Source of the DNA: Elymus sibiricus
Taxonomy: Eukaryota > Streptophyta > Magnoliopsida > Poales > Poaceae
Assembly (NCBI GenBank): GCA_039707655.1
Contig: CM077667.1
Coordinates: forward strand, 62,711,628 to 62,775,627
Direction of reading: 5' to 3'
DNA length: 64,000 nt
Both the position numbers and the translations under genes were made by a program. Position 1 is the first letter of the stretch; every line of letters starts with the position of its first letter. Under the pieces are notes generated by a model. That model ran no database searches. It was not told the DNA's origin and was given only the letters and a program-made list of their open reading frames with translations. Below are positions 1 through 11,354 of the stretch, one piece after another.

Positions 1-83
1 CGCCGTCGTAGCGCCCGCACGTCCACGCCAACCCCTCGCCTCCGTCGCCGCCAGCAACACTTCAAGCTCAGCTACCTCGCTCG

Positions 84-359
84 TTGGTCGCCTTCATGCC
101 GACAAGCCTGTTGCCTGCTCTAGGAGAGACGCGGGAATCTTCACTTGCCAGCTTCTTCCAGCACGTCTGCAAGGTGTTCGACGTTTCGCCCGCAAGGTAC
201 AAATGGATAGTGGCGGCGAGTACTTTTTTCAACAACTTCATTTGCGATTCGGATGATTCGTCATCTGACGATGAGGAGATTATGCTTGCTGCTTTGGTCG
301 CCCATGACCACATTATCGAAAAAGGCTTTCGTCTCGTTTTATATATAAAGCAACAATAA
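84..359 (+). other. Short open frame with Ser/Asp-rich acidic stretch, possibly a Harbinger transposase relic
   Basis: A 91-codon open frame. Its middle carries an acidic stretch (DSDDSSSDDEE) followed by a short helical-looking segment ending in an HDHIIEKG-like motif. The N-terminal region of plant PIF/Harbinger (ALP1-like) nucleases often has such a Ser/Asp-rich head before the helical part, so a 5' relic of that family is possible. No catalytic DDE region follows, and the frame stops just before the CA microsatellite. I do not recognise a host gene here, and it may be non-coding. Confidence 0.2.
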
Positions 360-394
360 TCAACAACCCGATACAAATGCATGCCACCACAACA

Positions 395-396
<2 letters not shown>

Positions 397-437
<41 letters not shown>
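397..437. repeat. (CA)n microsatellite
   Basis: About 20 uninterrupted CA dinucleotides. It creates valine/cysteine-rich spurious open frames on the minus strand. Confidence 0.95.
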
Positions 438-439
<2 letters not shown>

Positions 440-1542
440 AATGTCGGATGCATAGGCGTTGAGCGCACAAACACCACCCCAAGCACTACAAGCAACCGGG
501 GTCCTCAGCCGTGAACACGCCACCGCGAAGAGATGAAGCCGCATACGACGAACCGTGTGCTCCAAGGCAGCGTCTTCATGAAGGAAACGACACCGGAAGC
601 GTTCTAAAGCACTCTCACTGGAAGCCACCACTCACACTTACAAACTCGATAATGTGGAGTGCTCTCACTCCCCATAGCTAAATACCGGTGTCGTCTCCAA
701 TCCATCCACATAACGTATCGGAACCAACAGTCGGTGCAGCAAACCTAAAGCGTACACCACATGCACATGTTTTAGAAGTCGTCATCATCATCGAACCATC
801 GACCCATCTTCACGGAAGAGATCTGCATCATCCTTGCCAGCCCGACCATCCATCGACGCCACCATGGCGTCCAACAGCACCACCTTCCTGCGTGCAAACT
901 GCTTAGCACGTCACGGTCGCCGCTGGTACACCGCAGCACCATGCCGCAAGTACCACCAACCAATGCAACTTGAAGTCTCTAGAAGATCTGTCGTGCGTAC
1001 CACCTACGGAACAGGCATGAAACAACGTAGCACCTGTCAGCCAGGCATGACTTGACATCTTCACTGAAGTCACTCCATCTTCTGACTCTGTCGTCCAGCG
1101 CTAGTCCAGAAACGATGCTCTCAAGAGAGAAGCGACACCGTAGTGCCTCCATCGTTCGATCTAGAAGACCAGATCCTAGGGTTTTCCTCGGAGTAGCACG
1201 AGTGGGTCAACAGTAGTTAACACAATGATGCCTTCATCAAGGTAACGACGCATAACGCCGCCATCGGCTCGGTTATCACCGGCAACTATGTCTCCACGGC
1301 TCGCAGCTAGGACTAGATGACGGATATCGAGATCTGACCACCCAGCCTTCAAGCCGACCACCTCCGGCGAAGGAGATTACCACCACCGCCAAGCCCAGGG
1401 TCGCTGCCCCAGACGTCCATGTGATGACAGAGGAGAACCGGTCTGGGGTGGGAAACCCAGATCCGCCGCCGCCCGCCGCCATGGCTGGCCCCACGCTACC
1501 CCCGCAGCCATGGTAGCCCAACCGCCACCAGAATCCCATCGG
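438..1542. other. GC-rich sequence without a recognised gene
   Basis: Several short overlapping open frames occur on both strands, but none has a recognisable domain or codon pattern. The sequence continues on the far side of LTR element A at 8772, so it is the ancestral insertion target. On the minus strand it resembles the GC-rich untranslated part of a repeat, but I cannot assign it. Confidence 0.4.
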
Positions 1543-1547
1543 GCCAC

Positions 1548-3079
1548 TGCTACTTCTTGAGCTTGCGTTGGTTTTCCCTTGAAGAGGAAAGGGTGATGCA
1601 GCAGAGTAGATAAGTATTTCCCTCAGTTGTTGAGAACCAAGGTATCAATCCAGTAGGAGAGACAAGCAAGTCACCAATAGATGCACCTACACAAATAATC
1701 AAACACTTGCACCCAACGCTATAAAGGGGTTGTCAATCCCTTCACGGTTACTTGCAAGGATGAGATCCAATAGAGATAGATGGAAAAGATTACTAAAACG
1801 AAAAGCAAAACAAAAGTAAATAGATCTGAAAATATAATATGGAAAATAAACCCGAGGGCCATAGGTTTCACTAGAGGCTTCTCTCTTGAAGGAAAATAAT
1901 ACGGTGGGTGAATAAATTACTGTCGAGCAATTGACAGAAAAGCGCATAGTTATGACGATATTCAAGGCAATGATTATGCATATAGGCATCACGTCTGTAT
2001 CAAGTAGACCGAAACGATTCTGCATCTACCACTATTACTCCACACATCGACCGACTCCTGCCTGCATCTAGAGTATTAAGTTCATGAAGAACAGAGTAAC
2101 GCATTAAGTAAGATGACATGATGTAGAGGGATAAACTCAAGCAATATGATGAAAACCCCATCTTGTTATCCTTGATGGCAACAATACAAATACGTGCCTC
2201 GCTACCCCTACTTTGTCACTGGGTGAGGACACCGCAAGATTGAACCCAAAACTAAGCACTTCTCCCATTGCCAGAATTACCAATCTAGTTGGCCAAACCA
2301 AACCAATAACTCGAAGAGACTTGCAAAGATATGAAATCATGTATATAAGAATTCAGAAAAGACTCAAATAATATTCATAGATAATCTGATCATAAACCCA
2401 CAATTCATCGGATCTCGACAAACACACCGCAAAAGAGTATTACATCGGATAGATCTCCATGAAGATCATGGAGAACATGGTATTGAAGATCATAGAGAGA
2501 GAAGAAGCCATCTAGCTACTAGCTATGGACCCGAAGGTCTGTGGTGAACTACTCACGCGTCATCGGAGGGGCAATGGTGTTGATCTAGATGCCCTCTGTG
2601 ATCGAATCCCCCTCCGGCAGATTACCGGAAAAGGCCCCAAGATGGGATCTCACAGGAACAGAGGCTTGCGGCGACGGAAAAGTATTTTCGTGGCTTGTTC
2701 TGGTATTGGGGGAATATTTGGGAATTTATAGGCCGAAGATTAGGGTTGGAGGACCTGCAGGGGGGTCACAAGCCAGGGCGTGCCCTGCAGGCTTATGATA
2801 TCCCGGCAGGTCTCCTGCCCTCCTCTCCAAGTCTGGTAGGTTTCTTCTGGTCCAAGAAAAATCATCGTGAAGATTTTATTCCGTTTGGACTCCGTTTGAT
2901 ATTCCTTATCTACAATACTCAAAAACAAGGAAAAAACAGAAACTGGCACTGGGCACTAGGTTAATAGGTTAGTCCCAAAAATAATATAAAATAGCATATT
3001 AATGCATATAAAACATCCAAAACATATAATATAATAGCATGGAACAATCAAAAATTATAGATACGTTGGAGACGTATCA
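1548..3079 (-). repeat. 3' LTR of element A
   Basis: 1532 bp, starting TG and ending CA in element orientation. It is near identical to 7231-8766 and lacks a roughly 40-bp segment present in the LTRs of element B (near 37103-37144). Confidence 0.93.
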
Positions 3080-3094
3080 AGCATCCCCAAGCTT
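3080..3094 (-). other. Polypurine tract of element A
   Basis: Read on the minus strand, AAGCTTGGGGATGC lies directly against the TG start of the 3' LTR, the position where plus-strand DNA synthesis is primed. Near-copies of this purine motif recur inside the element at 5391-5404 and 5446-5460. Confidence 0.75.
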
Positions 3095-3275
3095 AATTCC
3101 TGCTCGTCCTCGAGTAGGTAAATGATAAAAAACAGATTTTTTGATGTGGAATGCTACCTAACATATTTATCCATGTAATATTCTTTATTTTGGCATGAAT
3201 ATTCAGATCCGTAAGATTGAAAACAAAAGTTTAATATTGACATAAAAACAATAATACTTCAAGCATACTAATAAA

Positions 3276-3470
3276 CCATGTTCAAGAATTCATCCGATTC
3301 TCCAGTTAACTTGCCAATTAATCCCTACTCGTAGGGTCAACGAGTAGCTGATAAACTGATAAATCGGCCGATTAATTGATTAAATGGCCGATTAACTTGC
3401 CGATTAGCCGATTAATCCCCTACTCGCCAGCCAACCGAGCAGCTACCAGTTAACGATTTCCTCAACAATG
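3276..3470. mobile_element. hAT-like MITE inserted in element A
   Basis: A 195-bp insertion absent from the matching position of element B, where the filled-site flanks join directly. It is flanked by an exact 8-bp duplication CTAATAAA at 3268-3275 and 3471-3478. The ends are imperfect inverted repeats (CATGTTCAAGAA against CATTGTTGAGGAA). The interior is rich in CCGATTAA-type motifs. The 8-bp duplication is the hAT hallmark. It carries no coding capacity. Confidence 0.75.
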
Positions 3471-3478
3471 CTAATAAA

Positions 3479-6108
3479 GCAATCGTATCTTTTCAAAATA
3501 ACATGGCCAAAGAAAGTTATCCCTACAAAATCATATGGTCTGGCTATGCTCCATCTTCCCCACACAAAGTATTTAAATCATGCACAACCCCGATGACAAG
3601 TCAAGCAATTGTTTCACACTTTTATGTTCTCAAACTTTTTCAACTTTCACGCAATACATGAGCGTGAACCATGGATATAGCACTATAGGTGGAATAGAAT
3701 ATGGTGGAGGTTGTGAGGAAAAGGAGAAGATAGTCTCACATCAACTAGGCGTATCAACGGGCTATGGAGATGCCCATCAATAGATATCAATGTGAGTGAG
3801 TAGGGATTGCCATGCAACGGATGCACTAGAGCTATAAGTGTATGAAAGCTCAAAAGGAAACTAAGTGGGTGTGCATCCAACTCGCTTGCTCACGAAGACC
3901 TTGGGCAATTTGAGGAAGCCCATCATTGGAATATACAAGCCAAGTTATATAATGAAAAATTCCCACTAGTATATGAAAGTGACAAAATAGGAGACTCTCT
4001 ATCATGAAGATCATGGTGCTACTTGAAGCACAAGTGTGGAAAAGGATAGTAGCATTGTCCCTTCTCTCTTTTCTCTCTTTTTTTTGCTGGGCATCTTTGG
4101 CCTCTTTTTTTATTTGGGCTTCATTGGCCTCTTTTATTATTTGTAAAGTCCGGAGACTCATCCCATCTTGTGAGGGAATCATAGCTTCCATCATCCTTTC
4201 CTCTCATGGGACAATGCTCTAATAATGATAATAATCACACTTTTATTTACTTACAACTCGAAACTTAGAACAAAATATGACTCTATATGAATGCCTCCGG
4301 CGGTGTACCGGGATGTGCAATGATCTAGCATAGCAAATGACATAAAAAAAATGGACAAGCCATGAAAACATCATGCTAGCTGTCTTACGATCATGCAAAG
4401 CAATATGAAAATGATGGTGCATGTCATAATAAACGGAACGGTGGAAGTTGCATGGCAATATATCTCGGAATGGCTATGGAAATGCCATAATAGGTAGGTA
4501 TGGTGGCTGTTTTGAGGAAGGGTATATGGTGGCTGTTTTGAGGAAGGTGGGTTTAATGCACCGGCGAAAGTTGCGCGGTACTAGAGAGGCTAGCAAAGGT
4601 GGAAGGGTGAGAGTGCGTATAATCCATGGACTCACATTAGTCATAAAGAACTCACATACTTATTGCAAAAGTCTATTAGTTATCGAAGCAAAGTATTATA
4701 CGCATGCTCCTAGGGGAGAGGTTGGTAGGAGTTAACCATCGCGCGCTCCCGACCCTCACACAAAGGATGACAATCAATAAATAAATCATGCTCCGACTTC
4801 GTTACATAACGGTTCACCATACGTGCATGCTACGGGAATCACAAACTTCAACACAAGTATTTCTACCAATCCACAATTACTCACTAGCATGACTCTAATA
4901 TCACCATCTTTATATCTCAAAACCATATGCAAGGAATCAAACTTCTCATGGTATTCAATGCACTTAATATGAAAGTTTTTATTATATCCCTCTTGGATGC
5001 CTATTATATTAGGACCAAATTCATAACCTAAACCAATTACCATGCTGTTTAAAGACTCTCAAAATAATATAAGTGAGGTACGAGAGTTCAATTATTTCTA
5101 TAAAATAAAACACCACCGTGCTCCAAAAAGATATAAGTGAAGCACTAGAGCAAAATTGCCTAGCTCAAAAGATATAAGTGAAGCACATAGAGTATTCTAA
5201 TAAATTCACGATTCATGCGTGTCCCTCTCAAAAATATGTGTGCAGCAAGGATGATTGTGGCAAACTAAAAAGCAAAGACTCATATCATACAAGACGCTCC
5301 AAGCAAAACACATATCATGTGGTGAATAAAAATATAGCCTCAAGTAAATTTACCGATGGATTGAAGACGAAAGAGGGGATGCCTTCCGGGGCATCCCCAA
5401 GCTTAGGCTCTTTGGCATCCTTGAATATTCCTTGGGGTGCCTTGGGCATCCCCAAGATTAGGCTCATGCCACTCCTTATTCCATAGTCCATCAAATCTTT
5501 ACCCAAAACTTGAAAACTTCACAACACAAAACTCAACAGAAAACTCGTGAGATCCGTTAGTATAAGAAAAATAAATCACCACTTTAGGTACTATTGTGAA
5601 CTCATTCTTTATTTATATTTGTGTAATATTTACTGTATTCCAACTTCTCCATGGTTCATACCCCCCGATACAACCCATAGATACATCAAAATAAGCAAAC
5701 AACACAAAGAAAACAGAATCTATCAAAAACAGAACAGTCTGTAGCAATCTGTAGACTTCGAATAATTCTGTAACTCCAAAAATTCTGAAAAATTAGGAAA
5801 ATCTGAGAAATTTGTATATCAATCTGGTGTAAAAATTTCAGACTCATTCGACGCTCTGGTGAATTTATAAAATTTCTGGACTGAGCGCAAAAGTTTCTGT
5901 TTTTCAGCAAAATCAAATCAACAATCACCGTAGACCATCCCAAAGGTCTTACTTGGCTCAAACACTAATTAAATCATAAAAACACAATTACTACAGAGGT
6001 AATAATGTGTAAAACACTCAAAAACAGAAACAAAAACAAAAAGCAAAAAAATAAAATTGGGTTGCCTCCCAACAAGTGCTATTGTTTAACGCCCCTAGCT
6101 AGGCATAA
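3479..6108 (-). other. Non-coding interior of element A shared with element B
   Basis: This 2.6-kb stretch aligns closely with 38610-41209 in element B and has no long conserved ORF. It includes a GGGGATGCC/GGCATCCCC hairpin near 5376-5399 and a second purine motif resembling the polypurine tract. It is probably packaging or structural RNA sequence rather than protein-coding. Confidence 0.6.
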
Positions 6109-6118
6109 CGCAATAGAT

Positions 6119-6994
6119 CTAGGTATTGTCATCTTTGGTATGCAATCCATCCTCAACCATATCTTCCAAAACCCTTTTTAGAAAATCCTTTATTTCTTTT
6201 CTTTCCTTTCTAATAGGAGAATTTAGTTCATGAAAAGGACTCTGATTAGTAACTTTGATATTCATAAACTCATAATCAGGATCATCACCATAAATATCAT
6301 CGTATAAAACGCGTATCTCATTTTTAATGGGTTCCCTGATTTTTTCTTCTAACCAATCATCATTGAATCCTACATAAATGCCCCTAGTGATCCAATCAAA
6401 TTCATCACAAGTTTCAAGGTAAATAGTTTGGGTAATTTCGGGATAAGGAACTCTTCTTCTAAGATTATCACGGTAAGATTGGTAATCCCTAGACTCAAGG
6501 CTACGCAAGGTTTCTTTATCATGTAGGATTTCTTCAATCGGAGGGTGTTCAATATCCTTTTTATAGAAAGCAAAAATTTCCCTAGCTTCATGTAAGATAA
6601 AATCAAATTCACGCATAAGGATGATAGTAGCAATCTTTTTAGCCTTAGGATGATTAATTTTGGGGAGTTCATAAAACACCTTTTGCAAAGCGGGATGAAC
6701 GTGCACAAATTTTCTTTCCAATTTTTCAACAAGCATGACAATAGCATCCGCATAACAATTTGTGCTAAGAAGAATAGATCTCTTATTCATAGGCATTACT
6801 CCCGTACAATCAAAGAACTCTTGAATAACACTCTTCCCAATAATATTACCGTCTCCAAATTGAAAAGTTTTAGCATTATAATTAGGAGGGGGTTCAGTTT
6901 CATGATCTAGAGAGCAAGATCCAAATTTTTCCTCAAGATTTGTACTAGCAATACCCTCAAAATTTTCAATGATAACCTTCCCAGATTCAGACAT
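6119..6994 (-). CDS. Unrecognised 291-aa ORF of element A (cassette 1)
   Basis: This is the only substantial ORF of element A and lies a short way downstream of the primer-binding site in element orientation. I chose the start at 6994 because its context is GCCACCATGT, a very good plant/animal initiation context; an in-frame ATG 12 codons upstream (7030) is poorer. The product is acidic and largely helical-looking, with many charged residues and no zinc knuckle, protease DTG/DSG, RT YxDD or integrase motif. It occupies exactly the segment (6109-7016) where A and B stop being homologous, while the flanking leader is shared. I do not recognise the family. It may be a gag-like or captured protein, and function cannot be assigned from sequence. 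Confidence 0.6.
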   Translation of the reverse strand: MSESGKVIIENFEGIASTNLEEKFGSCSLDHETEPPPNYNAKTFQFGDGNIIGKSVIQEFFDCTGVMPMNKRSILLSTNCYADAIVMLVEKLERKFVHVHPALQKVFYELPKINHPKAKKIATIILMREFDFILHEAREIFAFYKKDIEHPPIEEILHDKETLRSLESRDYQSYRDNLRRRVPYPEITQTIYLETCDEFDWITRGIYVGFNDDWLEEKIREPIKNEIRVLYDDIYGDDPDYEFMNIKVTNQSPFHELNSPIRKERKEIKDFLKRVLEDMVEDGLHTKDDNT

Positions 6995-7201
6995 GGTGGC
7001 AACGAAACGATCTAGCACACAAGCAAGCAAAAAGCAAACGAAAAGACGAACGGAAGAAGGGCGAATAAAAAGGCAAATCTTTTTGGTTTTTTCTGAAAAT
7101 CATTTTAGAAGTGGGGGAGAGTAAAACGAGAGGCAAATGGCAAATAATGTAAATGCAAGAGATGAGTTTGTGATGGGTACTTGGTAGGCTTGATGTAGAT
7201 C

Positions 7202-7219
7202 TCCCCGGCAACGGCGCCA
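7202..7219 (-). other. Primer-binding site of element A (tRNA-Asp)
   Basis: The plus strand reads TCCCCGGCAACGGCGCCA, identical to the 3' end of plant tRNA-Asp including CCA, so the minus-strand element RNA is complementary to it. It is separated from the 5' LTR by 11 bases. Confidence 0.88.
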
Positions 7220-7230
7220 AAAATCCTTCT

Positions 7231-8766
7231 TGCTACTTCTTGAGCTTGCGTTGGTTTTCCCTTGAAGAGGAAAGGGTGATGCAGCAGAGTAGATAAGTAT
7301 TTCCCTCAGTTGTTGAGAACCAAGGTATCAATCCAGTAGGAGACACATGCAAGTCACCAATAGATGCACCTACACAAATAATCAAACACTTGCACCCAAC
7401 GCTATAAAGGGGTTGTCAATCCCTTCACGGTTACTTGCAAGCATGAGATCCGATAGAGATAGATGGAAAAGATTACTAAAACGAAAAGAAAAACAAAAGT
7501 AAATAGATCTGAAAATATAATATGGAAAATAGACCCGGGGGCCATAGGTTTCACTAGAGGCTTCTCTCTTGAAGGAAAATAATACGGTGGGTGAACAAAT
7601 TACTGTCGAGCAATTGATAGAAAAGCGCATAGTTATGACGATATCCAAGGCAATGATTATGCATATAGGCATCACGTCCGTATCAAGTAGACCGAAACGA
7701 TTCTGCATCTACTACTATTACTCCACACATCGACCGACTCCTACCTGCATCTAGAGTATTAAGTTCATGAAGAACAGAGTAACGCATTAAGTAAGATGAC
7801 ATGATGTAGAGGGATAAACTCAAGCAATATGATGAAAACCCCATCTTGTTATCCTTGATGGCAACAATACAAATACGTGCCTCGCTACCCCTACTTTGTC
7901 ACTGGGTGAGGACACTGCAAGATTGAACCCAAAACTAAGCACTTCTCCCATTGCCAGAATTACCAATCTAGTTGGCCAAACCAAACCAATAACTCGAAGA
8001 GACTTGCAAAGATATGAAATCATGCATATAAGAATTCAGAAAAGACTCAAATAATATTCATAGATAATCTGATCATAAACCCACAATTCATCGGATCTCG
8101 ACAAACACACCGCAAAAGAGTATTACATCGGATAGATCTCCATGAAGATCATGGAGAACATGGTATTGAAGATCATAGAGAGAGAAGAAGCCATCTAGCT
8201 ACTAGCTATGGACCCGAAGGTCTGTGGTGAACTACTCACGCGTCATCGGAGGGGCAATGGTGTTAATGTAGATGCCCTCCGTGATCGAATCCCCCTCCGG
8301 CAGATTACCGGAAAAGGCCCCAAGATGAGATCTCACGGGAACAGAGGCTTGCGGCGGCGGAAAAGTATTTTCGTGGCGTGTTCTGGTATTGGGGGGATAT
8401 TTGGGAATTTATTGGCCGAAGATTAGGGTTGGAGGACCTGCAGGGGGGGCCACAAGCCAGGGGTGCGCGCCCTGCAGGCTTGTGATCTCCCGGCAGGTCT
8501 CCTGCCCTCCTCTCCAAGTCTGGTAGGTTTCTTCTGGTCCAAGAAAAATCATCGAGAAGATTTTATTCCGTTTGGACTCCGTTTGATATTCCTTATCTAC
8601 AATACTCAAAAACAAGGAAAAAACAGAAACTGGCACTGGGCACTAGGTTAATAGGTTAGTCCCAAAAATAATATAAAATAGCATATTAATGCATATAAAA
8701 CATTCAAAACAGATAATATAATAGCATGGAACAATCAAAAATTATAGATACGTTGGAGACGTATCA
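7231..8766 (-). repeat. 5' LTR of element A
   Basis: 1536 bp with the same ends as the 3' LTR. It carries the element's promoter by position, but I could not single out a convincing TATA box. Confidence 0.93.
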
Positions 8767-8771
8767 GCCAC

Positions 8772-9050
8772 CTCCCAATTGTGCCAACTCTGCCTTCACG
8801 CCGGGCTCCCAGGGTCGCCGTCGCGTCTAGGCCAGAGATCCCCTCGTGGAGAGAGGAGGAGAGCCCGCTGACCGCCGTCCGTCGGGCGAGCTTCGCTCGC
8901 CGACCTCCTCCACCGGCGACAGGGAAGCAGAGTGGGAGGGAGGATTGGGGGCGGTGGCGGCTAGGGTTTGTCCGAGCCACCCCCTGGAGGCGACGCGAGC
9001 GAGCGTTGGCTGAAATAAGACCTCATCACACAACACTTGCGCAATAGTAG
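8772..9050. other. GC-rich target sequence right of element A
   Basis: Continuation of the sequence left of element A. The open frames here are GC-driven and occur on both strands. No gene is recognised. Confidence 0.4.
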
Positions 9051-9065
9051 AACTTATGTTCAGAT

Positions 9066-10560
9066 TTTTTTTAGAAAGGAGCGCTTTATTACTTACAAGA
9101 ATTAAGCATTACACCCGGCCTCTACATAATTAAGATGCACACAGCCAACCAAAGTCCTCTGACACAACCAAAAAATAAAAAAGGTGAAATACAAAGAAAC
9201 ATGTAGAGTCTATATAACGCCTAAAGCGGAGGGGCACAAATCCTAAGATCATGTTGCCATCCATGTTGGGTAAAAGTATCCCTCGTCGTAGCCTCCAATT
9301 TTGTACACACCTCCGTAAACAGGTCTCGATTCTCCACAACGTTGTATGGAGGATCATAAACGAAGAATCCCGGTACATCTGTAGATAACCTGCAACAGAG
9401 AAGTACATTTATCATTAAAAACCTTATCATTTCTACCTAGCCAAAGCGACCAAATAATGGCAAACGCTCCCACCATGAGAAGAGTTCTAAACCTGTGATC
9501 AATCCCATGTAACCAGTTGCCAAATACATTAGCAAAACTATAGGAAGGATATAAGCCAGAAGCTATTTGGATGATTGACCATATAGAACGAGCCAATTTG
9601 CATTAAAAATAAATATTTTATTGTCTCATCATGGTGACAAAAGACACATTGTGGACTTCCATGCCAATTCCTCTTAATAAGGTTATCTTTAGTAAGAATG
9701 ACTTCGCGACGAAGATACATGCAAAAAAATTATTCGTAAAAGGTATCTTCATCTTTCAGATCTTCTTGTTATTATCAAATGGCGCATCGGACTGGATTAA
9801 CGCTCTATACATAGATTCCACTGAGAACTGTCCATTCCCATGGAGGTTCCATCGGAATACATCAGAACCATGTGACAATTGCACCATGGACAACCGCGGG
9901 AGAAGGATGTTCCATGATTGGAGTCTTGGTCCAATTAAATCTCTTCTGAACGTCACATTTGGCGGAAATGATTCCATTAATGTGACGATAGTATCATCCT
10001 TGTGGCGCACAATGTTGTATAGAGCCGGATATTGTTCCCGGAGTGTGGCATCTCCTAGCCACTTATCGTCCAGAATCTAATTTCCGAGCCGTCCTTAATC
10101 GAGAAGGATCCATAGCAGAAGAAATATTTCTTCGTAGCCATTAGACCCGACCAAAAGTGGGAATCCCCAGGCTTCCAGTATACTTGGGATACCGCCTTGG
10201 AACACACATATTTCCTCCTCAGAAGGGTTTGCCATACACCATCTTCCATTAGTAATTTAAACAACCATTTGCCGAGGAGGGCCCTATTCTTAACCTCAAG
10301 GTCATGAATGCCCAACCCGCCTTGGTCTTTGGGACGGCAAACCACACTCCATTTAGCCAGTCGATATTTTTTCTCTCTCACTATCTCCTTGCCAAAAGAA
10401 TCTTGACCAGAAGTAATCCAATCTATGTAAAACTCCTTTCGGCAGCCGGAAGGAAATCATATTCAGTACCATATTACTTAGTACTGAATTTATGAGGACC
10501 AATCTTCCACCGAGAGACAACAGTTTATGAATTAAAATTGGGAGAGAATTTCACTTTCCC
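9066..10560 (-). mobile_element. 5'-truncated, decayed LINE
   Basis: On the minus strand, broken frames encode the C-terminal half of a plant L1-type ORF2. 10381-10055 has the post-catalytic RT region with KWSVVCRPKDQGGLGI. 10010-9538 covers the zinc-ribbon-like RVT segment with CVFCHHDE. 9596-9354 ends in a WSLWLGRNDKVF motif. Frames change at least three times, so it is dead. The 3' end is an oligo-A on the minus strand (T run at 9066-9073). The catalytic RT and endonuclease are absent through 5' truncation. A short CGGCCTCTGCACC segment near 10555-10595 resembles the 3' end of another LINE copy. Confidence 0.8.
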
Positions 10561-10599
10561 GGCCTCTGCACCAACTAAGGATGCACACATCCTTTTTAA

Positions 10600-10790
10600 G
10601 TATGAGTACTAGGATTTTTAGTCTCGGTTACGCACCAAGCCTTGTCCTCAATAAATGCGTGAGTACCATGAAAGCCTGGTCCTCAAGAATAAATAGGAAC
10701 CTAAATTCGTCTCCGTGAGGATTTGAATCCAGGTGTTGGGTTTGTATATCCACTCCCCCAACCAGTTGAGCTAGGCTCAGATAAATGACT
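10600..10790 (-). mobile_element. SINE-like (tRNA-derived) remnant
   Basis: On the minus strand, near 10735-10785, there is an A-box-like TAGCTCAACTGG followed by a B-box-like GGATTCAAATCC at tRNA-like spacing. This is the signature of a polymerase III SINE head. The remainder is unremarkable and the ends are not defined. Confidence 0.5.
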
Positions 10791-11016
10791 CATTTTGTGG
10801 GTACTGATCAACTTCAGATTTTTTTTGTTTGTTTGTTTTGAGCACAATGAGGGAGGGGAGGGATTCCCTCAAATGATGGAACATATTGACTTTCAACTGT
10901 TCAACCTGTCATACTAAGAAAACTTAACATGCTAAATAAGTTGGATTTTTTTTTCAGTGATGATAGGTAAATGTTAGCTAAGCAAATGAATAAAAAAAAT
11001 GTACTGTTGACACCTA
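10791..11016. other. AT-rich spacer
   Basis: T-rich runs and no recognisable gene or element. It is probably the ancestral intergenic or intronic sequence of the kinase relic that follows. Confidence 0.4.
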
Positions 11017-11354
11017 GTAGGTTTTGCTACATTTCCAGTCACAAATATTCAAGATTTTGGGTTTGCAAAACTGTGTGCAAGGGATGAAAGCATCATCACA
11101 ATCACGCTGACTCTATAGCAATAGTGGGCTGCATTGCACCAGTGCTATTGTTCTTTGAAATTTGGGACATTATCCTATCCTACGAGTCAGATGCTTACAA
11201 CTTTGGCATGCTTGTGTTAGAAATAGTGAGGAGGAGAAGTAACTCACATGGAGGATCCATGGTTTGAGAACCAAAATGAGCTTCATGAGAAAATAATCAC
11301 ATTCATACCGACCAAGAATTGTTGTTGACGAGGGAACTTTCCAAGTCTAACAGT
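11017..11354 (+). pseudogene. LRK10-like receptor kinase relic, 5' part
   Basis: Broken frames encode the second half of a plant receptor kinase domain. DFGFAKLCARDESI (DFG at 11053-11061) is followed, in another frame, by YESDAYNFGMLVLEI near 11181-11223, matching the SDVYSFG and MLVLEMV blocks of LRK10/PR5K-type kinases. Next come QNE-LHEKII-like residues that normally precede the C-lobe end. Stops, frameshifts and loss of the APE region show it is dead. The CACTA element at 11355 is inserted into it, and its last codons resume at 21190. Confidence 0.8.

Larger units (their letters stand above)
1548..8766 (-). mobile_element. Complete non-autonomous LTR retrotransposon 'A' (Gypsy-like)
   Basis: A full element read on the minus strand. 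It has two LTRs (7231-8766 is the 5' LTR, 1548-3079 the 3' LTR), a primer-binding site inside the 5' LTR and a polypurine tract inside the 3' LTR. An exact 5-bp target duplication GCCAC lies at 1543-1547 and 8767-8771. The LTRs begin TGATACGTCTCC and end AGTAGCA when read on the minus strand. The 4.15-kb interior has one substantial ORF and no recognisable gag zinc knuckle, protease, reverse transcriptase or integrase, so the element must depend on enzymes from another copy. By eye the two LTRs differ at a few dozen sites, mostly C/T, which suggests a fairly recent insertion. A sister copy is element B at 36832-43877. Confidence 0.93.

Noticed and set aside
10735..10785. Possible functional tRNA gene on the minus strand
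   Set aside because: A-box and B-box-like motifs are present, but the cloverleaf stems do not pair and the context is SINE-like debris.
9058..10830. Target duplication TTCAGATTTTTTTT around the LINE and SINE remnants
   Set aside because: The similarity is mainly a T run with a few flanking bases, so it could be coincidental.
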